DNA of 58,740 nt from Planctomycetota bacterium (GCA_021809185.1 JAKBAI010000006.1:1-58740), one strand, 5' to 3'. Positions 9,961 to 20,938 are shown, numbered from the stretch's first letter. The notes: a model not told the origin generated them from the letters alone. A program made the numbers and translations.

Positions 9961-10396
9961 AAAAATACTCCTAAAAAAAAGGTATACGAATAATAGATAA
10001 AGTGATTGGAGGGAGATTCCAACCGTTTTTCAACTATTACTAAATCTATCAATTCGAAAAGGGGTGATTATCTTGATGAGTAATTCAAGATCACTGATGA
10101 TACTTTTTACCCGATTCTCAATTCATTTTCAACTATTTTTTATCATTTTTTCCTGAATTTTTAATTTCTTCTATGCTTACTGGTTAAATTTCTCCTAAAA
10201 TTACATTAAATGCAATTTATTTACATTATATTTCTTTTTATTATTAAATTTTCTAATTTTAATTGTGAAATAATTCTCATTCATGGACTAAAGAATTTGA
10301 TACTCGTTCGACCTTTGACTCAAAATTTCATATTAAAATAGGTATTATTCAAAGAAGAATTTTGATAATTTTTCGATTGTCAATGCTCTTGAGCAA
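9961..10396. other. AT-rich intergenic region between divergent genes
   Basis: About 435 very AT-rich bases between the DUF1559 gene (minus) and the histidine kinase (plus). Promoters for both must lie here; I cannot place them with confidence. No RNA or strong hairpin seen. Confidence 0.5.
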
Positions 10397-11962
10397 ATGC
10401 ACAAAAGATCGAGTCAAATGATAACCAAAATGTCTCTCCGAGACTCTCCTCATCGAATCTGGTTAATTACAACATCTACAAGTCTGGTGGTTCTTTTAAT
10501 CTCCGGAATACTCGTGAGCTATTTCAGTTCTCAGCAAAATCGCACTGCGGACATCTTGGGGGAAAATATCGGTAGCCGAAAAGCAGCAGGGAGATTGGAA
10601 GCAACTCTTACCAATTTGATTGCCTTGCATCGAAGTGGTGCAAAGCTTCTTGGTGCATTGGACAAACAGGTGGAGAACGATTTAGCGGAGATAGAACGAT
10701 TTGCTGATAAAGATCGGGAGTATGAACTTGTTAGTCAAATTCGGCAAGGGTATCGTCAATATCTAGCGCAGCGAGAAATGCTTGGGGAGAAATTGAAGCA
10801 GAATCCATCAGAAATGGAAACCATGCTAGCTCCTTTAATCCACATTAGCTTACCGGCATGTCAAAACTTGAGACAATTTAATTCTGATCAGATCGACGAA
10901 TCGGAGAAAAATCACCGTCAGTCATTACAACGAATGGCACTAGAATTAGTGATTATTGCGGCATTAAGTTCTATCGGAGGAGTGATTCTAGGGTACGGGA
11001 TTGCTCGGAGATTGGGTCGGCAATTACATCAGCTCATGGTCCGTGTTTCTGGAGCATCTGAACAATTGTTGCCAGAATTGTCGCCGGTGGAATTGCCACA
11101 AACTCAGTCGAGTGAACTGTGGAATACCTCCTTTCACCAATTATGCACGCAAATAGAACAAGCAGTATCCAAGCTGCAACAGCGGGATCGAGAGATGCGG
11201 CGGGCAGAACAATTTGCCGCGGTGGGACAGCTCGCCGCGGGGGTTGCTCATGAGATTCGAAACCCCTTGACGGCGATTAAAATGTTGATTCAGACTACCA
11301 GAAGAGATCCTGATGCGGGGGGATTATCCGATGAAGATCTAGACTTGATCGAGCAAGAAATTTTTCGACTAGAAAAAACGTTACAGAGCTTTCTCGATTT
11401 TGCCAGACCACCCCAGCTGGAAAGAACGTATTTTACTTTATCCGAATTAGTACAACAAACGTTTGGGCTTATTCGAGGTCGCGCGGAACATCAGAGAATT
11501 GAATTGCGTTCTTGGTCCCGTCAACAATCACTGAAACCTATTTTTGCGGATCGTGGTCAGATGCAGCAGGTACTTTTGAATCTCTCCCTCAATGCGATGG
11601 ATGCTATGCCTCAGGGGGGGATATTATCGATCGAAATGTTTCAGGAAGCCGACCGGACCTCCCTTCGAATTCGAGATACAGGATGTGGAATCTCTCCCGA
11701 ACAATCAGCGCAGCTCTTCGAACCTTTTTATAGTGGCAAACCAACCGGTTTGGGCTTGGGCTTGGTTATTTGCAAAAGAATTATTGAAGAGCATGGCGGG
11801 AAAATCAGTTTCGGAAACAATCCCGCTTCTGATTCCCTTGACGATTCAGAGCAGGGTGTGAAAGGGGATCGTGAAAAATTTCCATTAAAAAATATGAATA
11901 ATAGTATAGGAGCTTGGTTTATGATTGAAATTCCTAATAAAGAAAGTAAACTTGGAATTTGA
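10397..11962 (+). CDS. Membrane sensor histidine kinase
   Basis: A 521-residue kinase with two membrane segments (about 20-42 and 178-202) enclosing a helical periplasmic domain of about 135 residues, then a HAMP-like linker and a coiled coil. The kinase core has the H-box VAHEIRNPLTAI (His near 285), the N-box NLSLNAMDAMPQGG, the G1 box DTGCGISPEQ, the F-box LFEPFYSG and the G2 box GLGLGLVICKRI. A polar insertion of about 35 residues (PASDSLDDSEQG onward) interrupts the last strands. No response regulator is adjacent, so the partner is unknown. There is no clear ribosome-binding site; an ATG 24 bases further in is an alternative start. Confidence 0.9.
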   Translation: MHKRSSQMITKMSLRDSPHRIWLITTSTSLVVLLISGILVSYFSSQQNRTADILGENIGSRKAAGRLEATLTNLIALHRSGAKLLGALDKQVENDLAEIERFADKDREYELVSQIRQGYRQYLAQREMLGEKLKQNPSEMETMLAPLIHISLPACQNLRQFNSDQIDESEKNHRQSLQRMALELVIIAALSSIGGVILGYGIARRLGRQLHQLMVRVSGASEQLLPELSPVELPQTQSSELWNTSFHQLCTQIEQAVSKLQQRDREMRRAEQFAAVGQLAAGVAHEIRNPLTAIKMLIQTTRRDPDAGGLSDEDLDLIEQEIFRLEKTLQSFLDFARPPQLERTYFTLSELVQQTFGLIRGRAEHQRIELRSWSRQQSLKPIFADRGQMQQVLLNLSLNAMDAMPQGGILSIEMFQEADRTSLRIRDTGCGISPEQSAQLFEPFYSGKPTGLGLGLVICKRIIEEHGGKISFGNNPASDSLDDSEQGVKGDREKFPLKNMNNSIGAWFMIEIPNKESKLGI

Positions 11963-11973
11963 CAAAATTGCAG

Positions 11974-13035
11974 TTATTTGCTTTTTAAGGATGGCTTTCG
12001 CAATCGATGGAGAAAGTTAGTGAGGTCTTCGGGTAAAGGCATTTCCCAAAAACAGCTTGTGCCCGTTTCGGGATGAATGAATCCGAGTTCTGAAGCATGG
12101 AGGGCCAAGCGTGGGGGTATATCTTCCAGGAGTGCATCTTTCATCGGCTCCATTTTTCGAGGTGTTATTGCTCTAGAAGGGAGCTTTCCTGGAAGATGGT
12201 CGATTCGATCTGTTTGTGGTGAATTTGTAGAATCGGGTTTACCATAAACTCGGTCGCCGCAAACGGGGTGGCCTGCTTCTGCCAAGTGAATACGAATCTG
12301 ATGAGTCCTTCCGGTTTCCAGTCGACAAGAGAGAACGGTATACCTTGGTAGGTATTCCAAAACTTCTACATGGGTTACCGCTTTCTTACCGTTTCCGGGC
12401 GTTATACTGCTACCGCGTTTACCGTCCCCGCGATCTCGAATGAACCACGAGGTCAGTGTTTGGCTTGCGAATCGACCGGGTACAATCGCTATATACCGTC
12501 GCAATACTGTATGATCATGAAACTGCTTCCCCAATATCCTTTCGGACAGAACGGAGCGCGCGAAGACAACTAGCCCGCTTGTTTCTTTATCGAGACGATG
12601 TACAATTCTCAATCGCGGGAGGGATTTTTCTTTCAGAGCGAGTCGTATAGCTTGTTGGACACGATCTTCAAGAGTAGGCGACAATTCTCGCCTCCGCTCA
12701 TCCCATTGACGTTCTTTAGGATGCCGAACGGTGTTTAAACCGGCGATTTTTTCAACAACGACAAGATGGTCATCGAGATGGCGAATTTTTATATCGGTCG
12801 CTTGACTTCCCGCAGCGATTCTTACAGGTTGAGCTAGAATCTGAACTGTTTCCCCTATATGAACTCTCCGGGCAGGATCGAGACATAAGCTATCATCGAT
12901 CTGAACTCTCCGCGTTTCTATCAATCGATGAATCTGAGACCAAGAACGATTTGCAACCTGTTGTTTTAATATCGCTGCTAGAGTTTTATTGTCGAATTCC
13001 GGCGAAATCAGAATCGTAGCAGGTTCTATATTCAT
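11974..13035 (-). CDS. RluA-family 23S rRNA pseudouridine synthase
   Basis: Converts specific uridines to pseudouridine, most likely in 23S rRNA as RluC/RluD do; the exact target cannot be read from sequence. The 353-residue protein has an N-terminal S4 RNA-binding domain (about 18-75), then the catalytic domain with RIVHRLDKETSGLVVFAR, the Asp of HRLD near 149 being the nucleophile. The blocks CRLETGRTHQIRIHLAEAGHPVCGD and LALHASELGFIHP complete the fold. An insertion of about 45 residues between the last two blocks (KPDSTNSPQTDR onward) is longer than usual. It ends 12 bases from the convergent kinase gene, leaving no room for a separate terminator. Confidence 0.9.
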   Translation of the reverse strand: MNIEPATILISPEFDNKTLAAILKQQVANRSWSQIHRLIETRRVQIDDSLCLDPARRVHIGETVQILAQPVRIAAGSQATDIKIRHLDDHLVVVEKIAGLNTVRHPKERQWDERRRELSPTLEDRVQQAIRLALKEKSLPRLRIVHRLDKETSGLVVFARSVLSERILGKQFHDHTVLRRYIAIVPGRFASQTLTSWFIRDRGDGKRGSSITPGNGKKAVTHVEVLEYLPRYTVLSCRLETGRTHQIRIHLAEAGHPVCGDRVYGKPDSTNSPQTDRIDHLPGKLPSRAITPRKMEPMKDALLEDIPPRLALHASELGFIHPETGTSCFWEMPLPEDLTNFLHRLRKPSLKSK

Positions 13036-13222
13036 ATTTTACTGTTGGTTCTCTTGTTAGTAATCAAAACGGAAAACTTTACTTTTTACCCGGATGTTTC
13101 TCTATTCATGAAAACAATGGAAGATAAAATGATTAGGTAAGATCTCGAACGTATTTGGTTTTCCTTCATTTTGAAGTTTTTAACGGATTCATATCTTCCG
13201 ATAATTGTGAATCAATATAGTT

Positions 13223-15514
13223 TTATCTTTTGCCGTCTCTTCTTTTTTGCGAGCTGCGCCCCGGTCGATAGCCACTCTGTTTTTTTTCTGAAGGCTTGCT
13301 CTGCTGCATCTGTTTCATTTTAGTAGGATTTTTAATCGAGTGGTAGTGATCGTGATCTCGCACCACCATGCTCTGGGCTTCGCGCCGGCGTTTTTCCAAT
13401 GCCTCTTTGGTAGGCTGTGCAGGGATTAGGGCATCGCAACCGTTGCCAATCAGATCTTGGCGACCGATCTGCAAAAGAGCTTCGCGAACCAAAAAATAAT
13501 TTTCAGGCTTAAAAAATTGCATTAAAGCTCGTTGCCATTTCCGTTCTTGTATTTTGCTAGCAACCGGAACCGATTCGCCGGTCATCGGATCGATCCCGGT
13601 ATACCACATACAGGTAGCAATATCGAAAGGGGCCGGAATAAAATCCTGAATCTGATCGGGGCGATAGCCATGGCGTTTTAGATAAATGGCTAAGTCAACC
13701 ATTTCCGCTATGGTAGAACCGGGGTGAGAGGCAATAAAATAAGGGACCAAAAATTGTTTCGGTTTTCCAGCTTTTTGCGATGCTTTACGAAATTCTTTAG
13801 CAAAGCGATCGAAGTTAGCGATATCCGGTTTTTTCATGCGCCGTAAAACATCGGGGTGGGTATGCTCTGGTGCAACTTTGAGCCTACCACCGACATGATA
13901 TTTTGCCAGTTCTTCTAGATATGCCGGTGCATTTTGGGCTAGGTCCATCCGAATTCCAGAAGCAACGAATACCTTTTTTATCGATTCCTGTTGACGGACC
14001 TCTTGCATCAGTTCCGTTAATGGTGCATGATCGGTGCCCAATAATTTACAGATTGTGGGATGCACGCAAGAAAGTCGTTTACAACGGGCTTCGACTTCGG
14101 GGCGAGTGCATCTCATTTTATACATATTGGCAGTAGGTCCACCAATATCGCTAATAATACCCTTAAAGTCTTTATCTTTGCCCATTTTTTGAGCTTCCGA
14201 AATAATAGAGCTTTTCGATCGCGATTGGATGATGCGCCCTTGATGAGCGGTAATAGAGCAAAAGGTACAACCGCCAAAACAGCCTCGCATAATCGTAATC
14301 GAATCTTTAATCATTTCGAAGGCAGGGATCGGTTCTATATAGCGGGGATGAGATCGTCGCGAATAAGGGAGATCGTAAATGGCATCCATTTCTGCTTCGC
14401 TCAAAGGGAAAGCAGGAGGATTGACAACAATAGCTTGTCGCTCATGGTATTGGATGAGAGTAGCCGCATTAAAAGGATTCGTATTGAGATGAATCATTTT
14501 AGTGGCTTTGACAAATGCGTTTTTATCCTGTTTTACCTCTTCAAATGAAGGTAAGAGCAGAACAGGAATTCTCTCGGAGTGAGATGTCACCGGATCATTT
14601 ACCGGGTTTTTATCCCCTGGTGAATGGTAAGAATTCGAGGGACGATTCGAAAGATTATCAACGAGGGTGGGATTACGTAAAGGGGGGAGGGTATGCGAAA
14701 AAGAGGAGCAAGCCTGTTCACTAGGTGGTGTTTCGGAAGCACCGCAGGTGAAGGCGATACCTCGCAAATCGCGAAGGTCTTTGAGATTTTCACCGTTTGC
14801 TAATCGGCGAGCGATAGTAACAATATTGGCTTCCCCCATGCCATAAACCAGGAGATCGGCTTTGCAATCGAGCAAAATCGATCGGCGAACGGTATCGCTC
14901 CAATAATCGTAATGGGCTAATCGACGAAGTGATGCTTCCACCCCTCCGGCGATAATGGGTACGCCAGGGAAAGCTTCGCGGGCACGCTGGCAATACGATA
15001 GAGTGGCCCGATCGGGACGTAAGCCGATACGGCCTCCAGGGGAGTAGGCATCATCGTTGCGGACTTTTTTATTTGCGGTATAGTGATTGATCATCGAATC
15101 CATATTCCCTGCGGATATGGCAAAAAATAACTTTGGTTTTCCGAATTGACGCCAGGCGTCGCAGTTCCGCCAATCCGGTTGGGGCAATATGGCGACACGA
15201 AAGCCTGCGGCTTGTAACACACGGTGCAAAATGGCCATCGCGAAACTGGGATGATCGATATACGCATCCCCAGTAACGAAAACAATATCGACTTCATCCC
15301 AGCCGAGGGCTTTCATTTCTGCATCGGTTGTTGGTGCTAATTCACTAGCGATTGACTTCTTTGAAACCGAGGCGACAAGATTCTCTCTTTGCCCTGATTC
15401 TTGCCCTATTTCTTGCCCGATTTCTTGCAGCATAGGCAAAGATAAAGTCGGTAGTCTCTTTTTGGCCGCTTCTGAAATCTTATTATCTATATTATTTTGT
15501 TTGGGCTGGTTCAT
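13223..15514 (-). CDS. YgiQ-family radical SAM protein (UPF0313)
   Basis: A 763-residue member of the YgiQ/UPF0313 family, of unknown reaction. The order is: a low-complexity leader with [13 protein letters not shown] (residues about 31-43), an N-terminal cobalamin-binding-like domain with [18 protein letters not shown], and the radical SAM core with [12 protein letters not shown] near residue 410, whose CxxxCxxC binds the 4Fe-4S cluster. [14 protein letters not shown] and [11 protein letters not shown] follow, then a basic C-terminal tail. A polar insertion of about 50 residues (about 257-310) interrupts the region before the core. The leader repeat is encoded by a 12-bp DNA repeat at 15389-15430. 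No clear ribosome-binding site is visible. Confidence 0.92.
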   Translation of the reverse strand: MNQPKQNNIDNKISEAAKKRLPTLSLPMLQEIGQEIGQESGQRENLVASVSKKSIASELAPTTDAEMKALGWDEVDIVFVTGDAYIDHPSFAMAILHRVLQAAGFRVAILPQPDWRNCDAWRQFGKPKLFFAISAGNMDSMINHYTANKKVRNDDAYSPGGRIGLRPDRATLSYCQRAREAFPGVPIIAGGVEASLRRLAHYDYWSDTVRRSILLDCKADLLVYGMGEANIVTIARRLANGENLKDLRDLRGIAFTCGASETPPSEQACSSFSHTLPPLRNPTLVDNLSNRPSNSYHSPGDKNPVNDPVTSHSERIPVLLLPSFEEVKQDKNAFVKATKMIHLNTNPFNAATLIQYHERQAIVVNPPAFPLSEAEMDAIYDLPYSRRSHPRYIEPIPAFEMIKDSITIMRGCFGGCTFCSITAHQGRIIQSRSKSSIISEAQKMGKDKDFKGIISDIGGPTANMYKMRCTRPEVEARCKRLSCVHPTICKLLGTDHAPLTELMQEVRQQESIKKVFVASGIRMDLAQNAPAYLEELAKYHVGGRLKVAPEHTHPDVLRRMKKPDIANFDRFAKEFRKASQKAGKPKQFLVPYFIASHPGSTIAEMVDLAIYLKRHGYRPDQIQDFIPAPFDIATCMWYTGIDPMTGESVPVASKIQERKWQRALMQFFKPENYFLVREALLQIGRQDLIGNGCDALIPAQPTKEALEKRRREAQSMVVRDHDHYHSIKNPTKMKQMQQSKPSEKKQSGYRPGRSSQKRRDGKR

Positions 15515-15636
15515 ATTATTCTCGATTTATGTTGATATTATTCTATAATATTATATCACTCTTGTGATTAGATTCGACGGGGATTTCTTAAATCGAAAAA
15601 TAAAAGCCATGGTATTTTGATTTCGTTGGTATTTGA

Positions 15637-16776
15637 TCAATTTTCAGGGATCTGGCAATTCAACAAAACGGTGGGTTCTAGAGGTATAAAGGTGGTTTCA
15701 GGGAGATTAGCAGGCATTAGATAGGTATTCCCCCGCGACATCGGATAAATGGCATTATCATCGATAATTTGACCAGCCCCTTGTGAACAAAACAGCACGC
15801 GCCCGGTGGGGCTTGGTGGGAAAGAAATAGGATTTGAACAAGTGATCCGATTCATACTAAAATATTCACATTCGATTAATTGTTCATCCGAATAAGGTTG
15901 AGTGCAACGAATTTGTGGAACCGTAGGTCGGCATGGTCCGCTCGCAAAATCGATACACTCTAGGCTTTCCGCAATATGAAGTTCGCGAGGTTTCCCAGTC
16001 TTGGCGTCGACTCGATTCCAATCATGAAGACGATAGGTAATGTCGCTCGTTTGCTGGACTTCAAAAATGAATAGACCAGCACCAATGGCATGGACGGTAC
16101 CTGCGCGCAGAAAGACACAATCTCCTATCTGCGGATGGAAAGAGAAAATGGCATTATCGATTTCCAGATCATTACTAGCAGTGCGAAAATGATTCGGGGC
16201 GACATTGGGTTGTAGGCCAGCATAAATGAGACTTTCTTCTTCGCAGTCGAGAACGACCCAAGCCTCGGTTTTGCCAAGATCATCCGTTAAAACCCCTTTT
16301 CTCTGATTGATTTGGCGGGCTTTATGATCATCGGGATGCACTTGGATCGACAAGGGTAAACGGGCGTCGATAATTTTGAAAAGCAACGGGTATCGTTTGA
16401 ACTTTTGCGCGGCTTGGCCAAGGATTTGCTGACTGTGCTGTTGCATTATATGTCGCAAACTCATCCCCTGGAGATCTTTATAGGCTTGTATAATTCCTCC
16501 TGGTACTCGGGAATCATGCCAGGAAGGAATTCGACTCGATTGATTCCCCTGGTCGCTCAATACCCATGCTTCGCCAATCGGTTCTGACTCTAGCAATTCC
16601 CCGCTTAAACCTGCATGACTATTTAATCCCTTTCCTTGTTCTTCTCGATTCCCTTCTTGCGGTGTTTGTGAATTGTTTAGGGAAGGGGGAAAGTATCGAT
16701 ATAAGCGCTGACCTCCCCAGATGGCAGGCTTAAAGATAGGTTCAAAGCGAAGAGGGGGCAATCGATCTAGTGCCAT
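15637..16776 (-). CDS. manA: Mannose-6-phosphate isomerase, class I
   Basis: Interconverts mannose-6-phosphate and fructose-6-phosphate, linking mannose metabolism and GDP-mannose supply to glycolysis. The 379-residue cupin protein has FEPIFKPAIWGGQRLYRYF at the start, IGEAWVLSD, the metal-binding block SIQVHPDD, GKTEAWVVLD and the active-site block GTVHAIGAGLFIFEVQQTSD followed by YRLHDWNR. This is the short Firmicutes-type class I form. An insertion of about 35 polar residues follows the first strand. A strong aggagg ribosome-binding site lies just before the ATG. It is followed by the ygiQ-like gene on the same strand 122 bases away. Confidence 0.93.
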   Translation of the reverse strand: MALDRLPPLRFEPIFKPAIWGGQRLYRYFPPSLNNSQTPQEGNREEQGKGLNSHAGLSGELLESEPIGEAWVLSDQGNQSSRIPSWHDSRVPGGIIQAYKDLQGMSLRHIMQQHSQQILGQAAQKFKRYPLLFKIIDARLPLSIQVHPDDHKARQINQRKGVLTDDLGKTEAWVVLDCEEESLIYAGLQPNVAPNHFRTASNDLEIDNAIFSFHPQIGDCVFLRAGTVHAIGAGLFIFEVQQTSDITYRLHDWNRVDAKTGKPRELHIAESLECIDFASGPCRPTVPQIRCTQPYSDEQLIECEYFSMNRITCSNPISFPPSPTGRVLFCSQGAGQIIDDNAIYPMSRGNTYLMPANLPETTFIPLEPTVLLNCQIPEN

Positions 16777-17970
16777 TTTGTCTCCTCCTATTTTTCTTTA
16801 TCCAATATTACTTTGTTCAATTTATCTTTATTCGATTTGAGAGCTACGTTTTGTTTCCTACCCGACTTTAATATTCGATTTAATATTTGATCGAGATTCT
16901 CCTTCGAGGGTGGCTCTTCAAAATCCTTCTCTTCCATTTCAATATCTTATCTAAATATTCTTTTATTTGTTCGATTTTTTGTCTAAATTAATTTTATTCG
17001 ATTTTGTGGACTTGATCGATTTTTATCGAATTGGCAACGAATTAATTGATGTTCTCATCGATTCGATTGTCATATCTACACATGATTGGTAGAGGTTAAA
17101 GGTAAAACTTAGGAACAACTATTTCATGGAATTTTCCTTCTCGCTATCACTTACTTAGATAAAAATCGTCTGTCGCAATTTAAACTCGAGTACGTTCTGA
17201 AGTTAGAATTAGATGAACTTAATCTGCTTGGGATTGTTATTGTTGCTAGTTGAGCTACAGCCAATTTCGATTCTCCGAATTTCTTAAGTTTGTACCCAAC
17301 TTCAATCTCCTTACCAACTCTAAATCGATACAAAATATTCATTCAAGTTATTCATTCAAGCACGATCGATTCTACCCAGTGGAACGAACGGATGCTTTCC
17401 AGAAAGAAAAACCGATTTCGTTCTTAATATTTTCGGTAATCAATTCCGCGCTGTTTACAGATGTTATGTAAAAAGGAGGAAAGAATTCAAGTTTAGTGAA
17501 ATGTTTCTCAGAACCGGGAGAGATTCGTTTGAAGATTGTTTCCTAGTGAAACGGGGAAGGATAGAAATCTAAAAAAATGAAGCAGAATAGGAGCTTTAGG
17601 AGATTACAGCAACCTCATAGAACTCGATAGTTTTTCAAAATAAAACAATATGGGCAAAGATTTAAAAGAACAAATATTTAAAGCTATACACTTAAACTAT
17701 TTCTCATAACTCGCTGCGGTTAGTTGATCCAGAATACCAAATAGTTAAACTGTAAATAATATGATAAAGGGTAAAATAGGGAAAAGGGAGATCTTACATT
17801 ATCCGAAAACGAGTAGAAGAGTTTTCGGTTACTGATGATTGAAAATTGACCTAAAACAAACTTCATCATCTTTTCAATATGCGACAAAAATTAGCTATAC
17901 TATCTGTTAGAAGCCCTAAATATCAATCATTAGATGAATGGGCGAAAGGATGAAACTCAAACGAGAAAAA
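16777..17970. other. Long AT-rich region without a convincing gene
   Basis: About 1.2 kb, the longest gap in the window. Short open frames exist but lack ribosome-binding sites and recognisable protein. An 8-bp hairpin ccgaaaac/gttttcgg (17803-17828, 10-base loop) lies downstream of the minus-strand gene at 17971, but without a U tract. I see no RNA gene I can name. Confidence 0.5.
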
Positions 17971-18387
17971 TTAAACCGGATAAAGTTTCTGGAGAATTTC
18001 TGAAAGAATTTGCCGCCCCAACTTCAATTCATAAGGTTGGAGGTCGTTAATTAAATCGACAATAACAAGATGGATATTCTCATGAGCAGTCCCCGTAAAA
18101 GCAGGAACGGAGCCTTCGTACGAAACATCGTTTTTTGCCTCTGCTCGATGCGAATCATGGCTTAAGCCCTTCTGAGCTTTTTTGGCAGCTTTTTCTTTTT
18201 GCTTTCTTGCATTTTTGATCATCGATTTATAGGAGGAAATTTGTGCGGAATTAATGTCAACCTTATATTTCGCGAAAATTTCCGCATTCGCAAAAGAGGG
18301 TTTGACTTCGTCTCCATGGAGCTGCATCATTTCGCGAACCATTTGCATTTTCGAAGTTTCAGGTGAGGGATCTTTATCTTTTGCCAT
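17971..18387 (-). CDS. Small basic protein, planctomycete HTH-like family
   Basis: A 138-residue hypothetical protein. Residues about 13-60, from KMQMVREMMQLHGDEVKPS to INSAQISSYKSMIKNARK, match a pattern I know from many planctomycete proteins: a helix, a short linker and an ISxYKS helix, resembling a winged-helix or HTH fold. A Lys-rich stretch follows (RKQKEKAAKKAQKG). The C-terminal half (about 95-138) is a predicted helical pair. It may bind DNA, but this is inference. It stands alone, with long empty regions on both sides. The ribosome-binding site is weak (aaaggc). Confidence 0.7.
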   Translation of the reverse strand: MAKDKDPSPETSKMQMVREMMQLHGDEVKPSFANAEIFAKYKVDINSAQISSYKSMIKNARKQKEKAAKKAQKGLSHDSHRAEAKNDVSYEGSVPAFTGTAHENIHLVIVDLINDLQPYELKLGRQILSEILQKLYPV

Positions 18388-19364
18388 ATTAAAAGCCTTT
18401 TTCAGTTTTTAAAACTTTACCTTATAAAACAATTCATATATACTATTATTGCTATTTAAATATATGTCAAGATATCAGGTTATAAACATCATTGTAATTT
18501 CAAATAATTACTGCAATTCAATTATCTGCGTTTAGATATTGCCAATAAATATACTGGAGAATCATATTTAGACAAAACACCATTTCTATATTAGCAAATT
18601 TTCAATCCCGATTCTATTCGTTGCTGATTTTTTTTCTGATTTTTGAATCTTTTTACTCATTATAGATCAATCTTTAATATCTGAATACAAGTAAAGAGCA
18701 GATTAAATTAACTAACGATTAAGAAAATCTGGACTCATTTGTCGTTAATCCATTCTTATAGCGATTTATAGATCGATGATCTTTTCTAATCTGATCGGAA
18801 TTACTATGAATGGGATCGTATGGTAAACTGGCGAGACCTCAGAAGTAAGAAACTGTCTCATATAAGAAATTAGCTTGATTTCTAGCGGGAAGCGAACACC
18901 GATCTTAAAGAACATTTTGACAATTTTTTGCATAAAAACAACACAAAATGGCCCGGTTGGGAAATCGGGATTTAATATAAAAATAAAGGTTTGAAGAAAA
19001 CTATTCATTTTATTAGCGGTGTACACATTAATATTTGAATAGTTATCATCGAGATATATTAAGATTGATCTCGAATATTCTGTATAATCAATTTCAGCGT
19101 TCAATTTTAAAATAGTTCATGGAAGATACCATAGGAATCTAGACAATGCGGACGATCTTGGAACTTCCTTTTGAGAAATTAATAGATATTCTGAAATGAA
19201 AGAGTCGGATACTTAATCTCAAAAGATTTTTCTCGTTAGTTCGAAATGTAATTTATGTGCCGATGCTTGAATAATTAGATCAGTTCTATTATTTTATGGA
19301 TTAATGAGAAATCGATCGATTGAGATTAGCTGATCGATCAAAGCGAATACAAAAGGGACGGCGA
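18388..19364. other. AT-rich intergenic region
   Basis: Nearly 1 kb between divergent genes. A minus-strand open frame at 18766-19104 (112 residues) has no ribosome-binding site and no family features, so I do not call it. Nothing else recognisable. Confidence 0.5.
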
Positions 19365-20729
19365 ATGAATTTAAAGGGGTGTTTAGGCTTTTGTTCGGGT
19401 ATCTTCTGGGTTGTATCGATATTGTTCATTGACGAACCCATATCAGATTCTCCTACATCTGATTCTCCTAAATCTGTTTCTCCTATAAAGGCAGAAACTG
19501 AAAATATATTATTTACACCCAATGGGCAAATGGAGATCGTATTGCCGATTACTTTTAGACCTAATTGGTCTATCGAATTCCCCAATAAGAAGGAATATCT
19601 TGTTGGGGACTGGTATCAGATCAAACGATCAAATTCGGTTAGTTTAGGTGTTTCCAAAGATCCTCAGATTTTCCTAACCAACAAGGATCGTTTACCAGGT
19701 GGAATTCTCTCAGCAACAGATCGGGTAGTTATTTGGCGGCCAGCTTGGGCTGTCCCGAAGACAGGATTTTCTTCGAATCATGAAAAAAAACTGAATTCGC
19801 TCCCGCAAGAAAAATTATCGCTATTCTCGGAATCGGTCAAAATACCCATAAGTAGAATTGGAGCTATTCGATTTCGACAATTTCGGAAAAATTCTGGGGA
19901 GATGGGGAATTTTCTGGATCAGCTCGGGGGGCAACGTAATAAAGATATTCTTGTTTTAGTTGGGGGAGGGAAATTAGAAGGGACGTTTCTTCAATGGAAA
20001 GAAGAGACGAAAGAATGTCATTTTCAAATAGGAAACGAAATAAAAGAGATTGCCGGAAGGGATATCGAATCGATTTTCTTTAATACTAATCTTTCGGCAC
20101 GCCCAAACAATCGAGTAAAGCTTGCTCGAATTTCTCTCACTGATGGTACTCTGCTTCATCTATCAACTCTATCCGTTCAAAAAACGGAATCGATCGCCAG
20201 ATTGTGGTTTAACCAAGAGATTCGCTTCCCTTCGGATAAAATCGTCTCGATAATTCCTGAAAGTGACCAGATCGTTTCCCTTGGAACCCTATCTCCAATC
20301 AAATATCGTTCAGAGGCCTTCTTGCAGGAAAAATATCCTTGGGTTTCTGGACAAAATTGCCTTAAACATCCAATTAGTTTGTATATTGGGGATACGGTAA
20401 ATTATTTTGAAGATGGGATCGGTTTGCATAGCCAGTGCCAGATAACCTATGATCTCAAAAATCGTTATCAGAATCTCGTAGGATTATTTGGATTGGATGC
20501 CGTCGATGGAAATCAGGGGAGCTGTTTATTGCAAATCTACCGCGATGGGAAACCGCTTTGGGAAAAACCTCATCTATTCCAAGGGCAGGACAATGCCGAG
20601 CAGTTGTCGATCGATGTCAGCTCAACCAATGAATTGCGTTTGGAACTCTTATGGGGCCGGAATGGTCCGATTGGAGATGTCTTTAACCTTGCAGATCCTG
20701 TTTTAATCAAGAAAAGGAATGGGAAATAA
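19365..20729 (+). CDS. Secreted protein with NPCBM-like carbohydrate-binding domain
   Basis: Starting at the ATG at 19365 gives a 454-residue protein with an N-terminal hydrophobic export signal (MNLKGCLGFCSGIFWVVSILF); the frame is open 45 bases further upstream, but that extension would bury the signal. A short Ser/Pro repeat follows (SDSPTSDSPKSVSP, encoded by a 15-bp DNA repeat at about 19443-19487). The middle is beta-rich and resembles planctomycete envelope proteins. Residues about 315-450 look like an NPCBM/NEW2 domain: GIGLHSQCQITYDL, FGLDAVDGNQGSCLLQIYRDG and ELRLELLWGRNGPIGDVFNLADP. Such domains bind carbohydrates in secreted glycosidases; no catalytic domain is seen here. Confidence 0.75.
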   Translation: MNLKGCLGFCSGIFWVVSILFIDEPISDSPTSDSPKSVSPIKAETENILFTPNGQMEIVLPITFRPNWSIEFPNKKEYLVGDWYQIKRSNSVSLGVSKDPQIFLTNKDRLPGGILSATDRVVIWRPAWAVPKTGFSSNHEKKLNSLPQEKLSLFSESVKIPISRIGAIRFRQFRKNSGEMGNFLDQLGGQRNKDILVLVGGGKLEGTFLQWKEETKECHFQIGNEIKEIAGRDIESIFFNTNLSARPNNRVKLARISLTDGTLLHLSTLSVQKTESIARLWFNQEIRFPSDKIVSIIPESDQIVSLGTLSPIKYRSEAFLQEKYPWVSGQNCLKHPISLYIGDTVNYFEDGIGLHSQCQITYDLKNRYQNLVGLFGLDAVDGNQGSCLLQIYRDGKPLWEKPHLFQGQDNAEQLSIDVSSTNELRLELLWGRNGPIGDVFNLADPVLIKKRNGK

Positions 20730-20866
20730 ATAGAATTTTCGGCTAGAGAAATTTTAAAAGTTTGTACAAGCAGCAGGAAATACAAATTGAAAAAGTTAAA
20801 TATGTTTTTGTAAAGACTAGATCATTAAAGAAGTATTCAAAATAATTTTGAACCTAAATAAAAGCA

Positions 20867-20912
20867 AAGACACGAAAAGTGATCTGAAAAATTAAGATCC
20901 TTTCCGTGTCTT
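20867..20912 (-). terminator. Rho-independent terminator of rpsI
   Basis: Outer arms aagacacg (20867-20874) and cgtgtctt (20905-20912) pair perfectly and the inner stem is imperfect. In the minus direction the hairpin runs into tttgcttttattt. It lies 27 bases past the rpsI stop. Confidence 0.75.
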
Positions 20913-20938
20913 GAAAAGTTAAAAATAAAGAAAAAGGT

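Noticed and set aside
14060..14548. 162-codon plus-strand frame inside the YgiQ-like gene
   Set aside because: Antisense shadow of a well-supported gene with no independent evidence.
18766..19104. 112-codon minus-strand open frame
   Set aside because: No ribosome-binding site, no family features, Ile/Phe-rich composition typical of translated AT-rich spacer.
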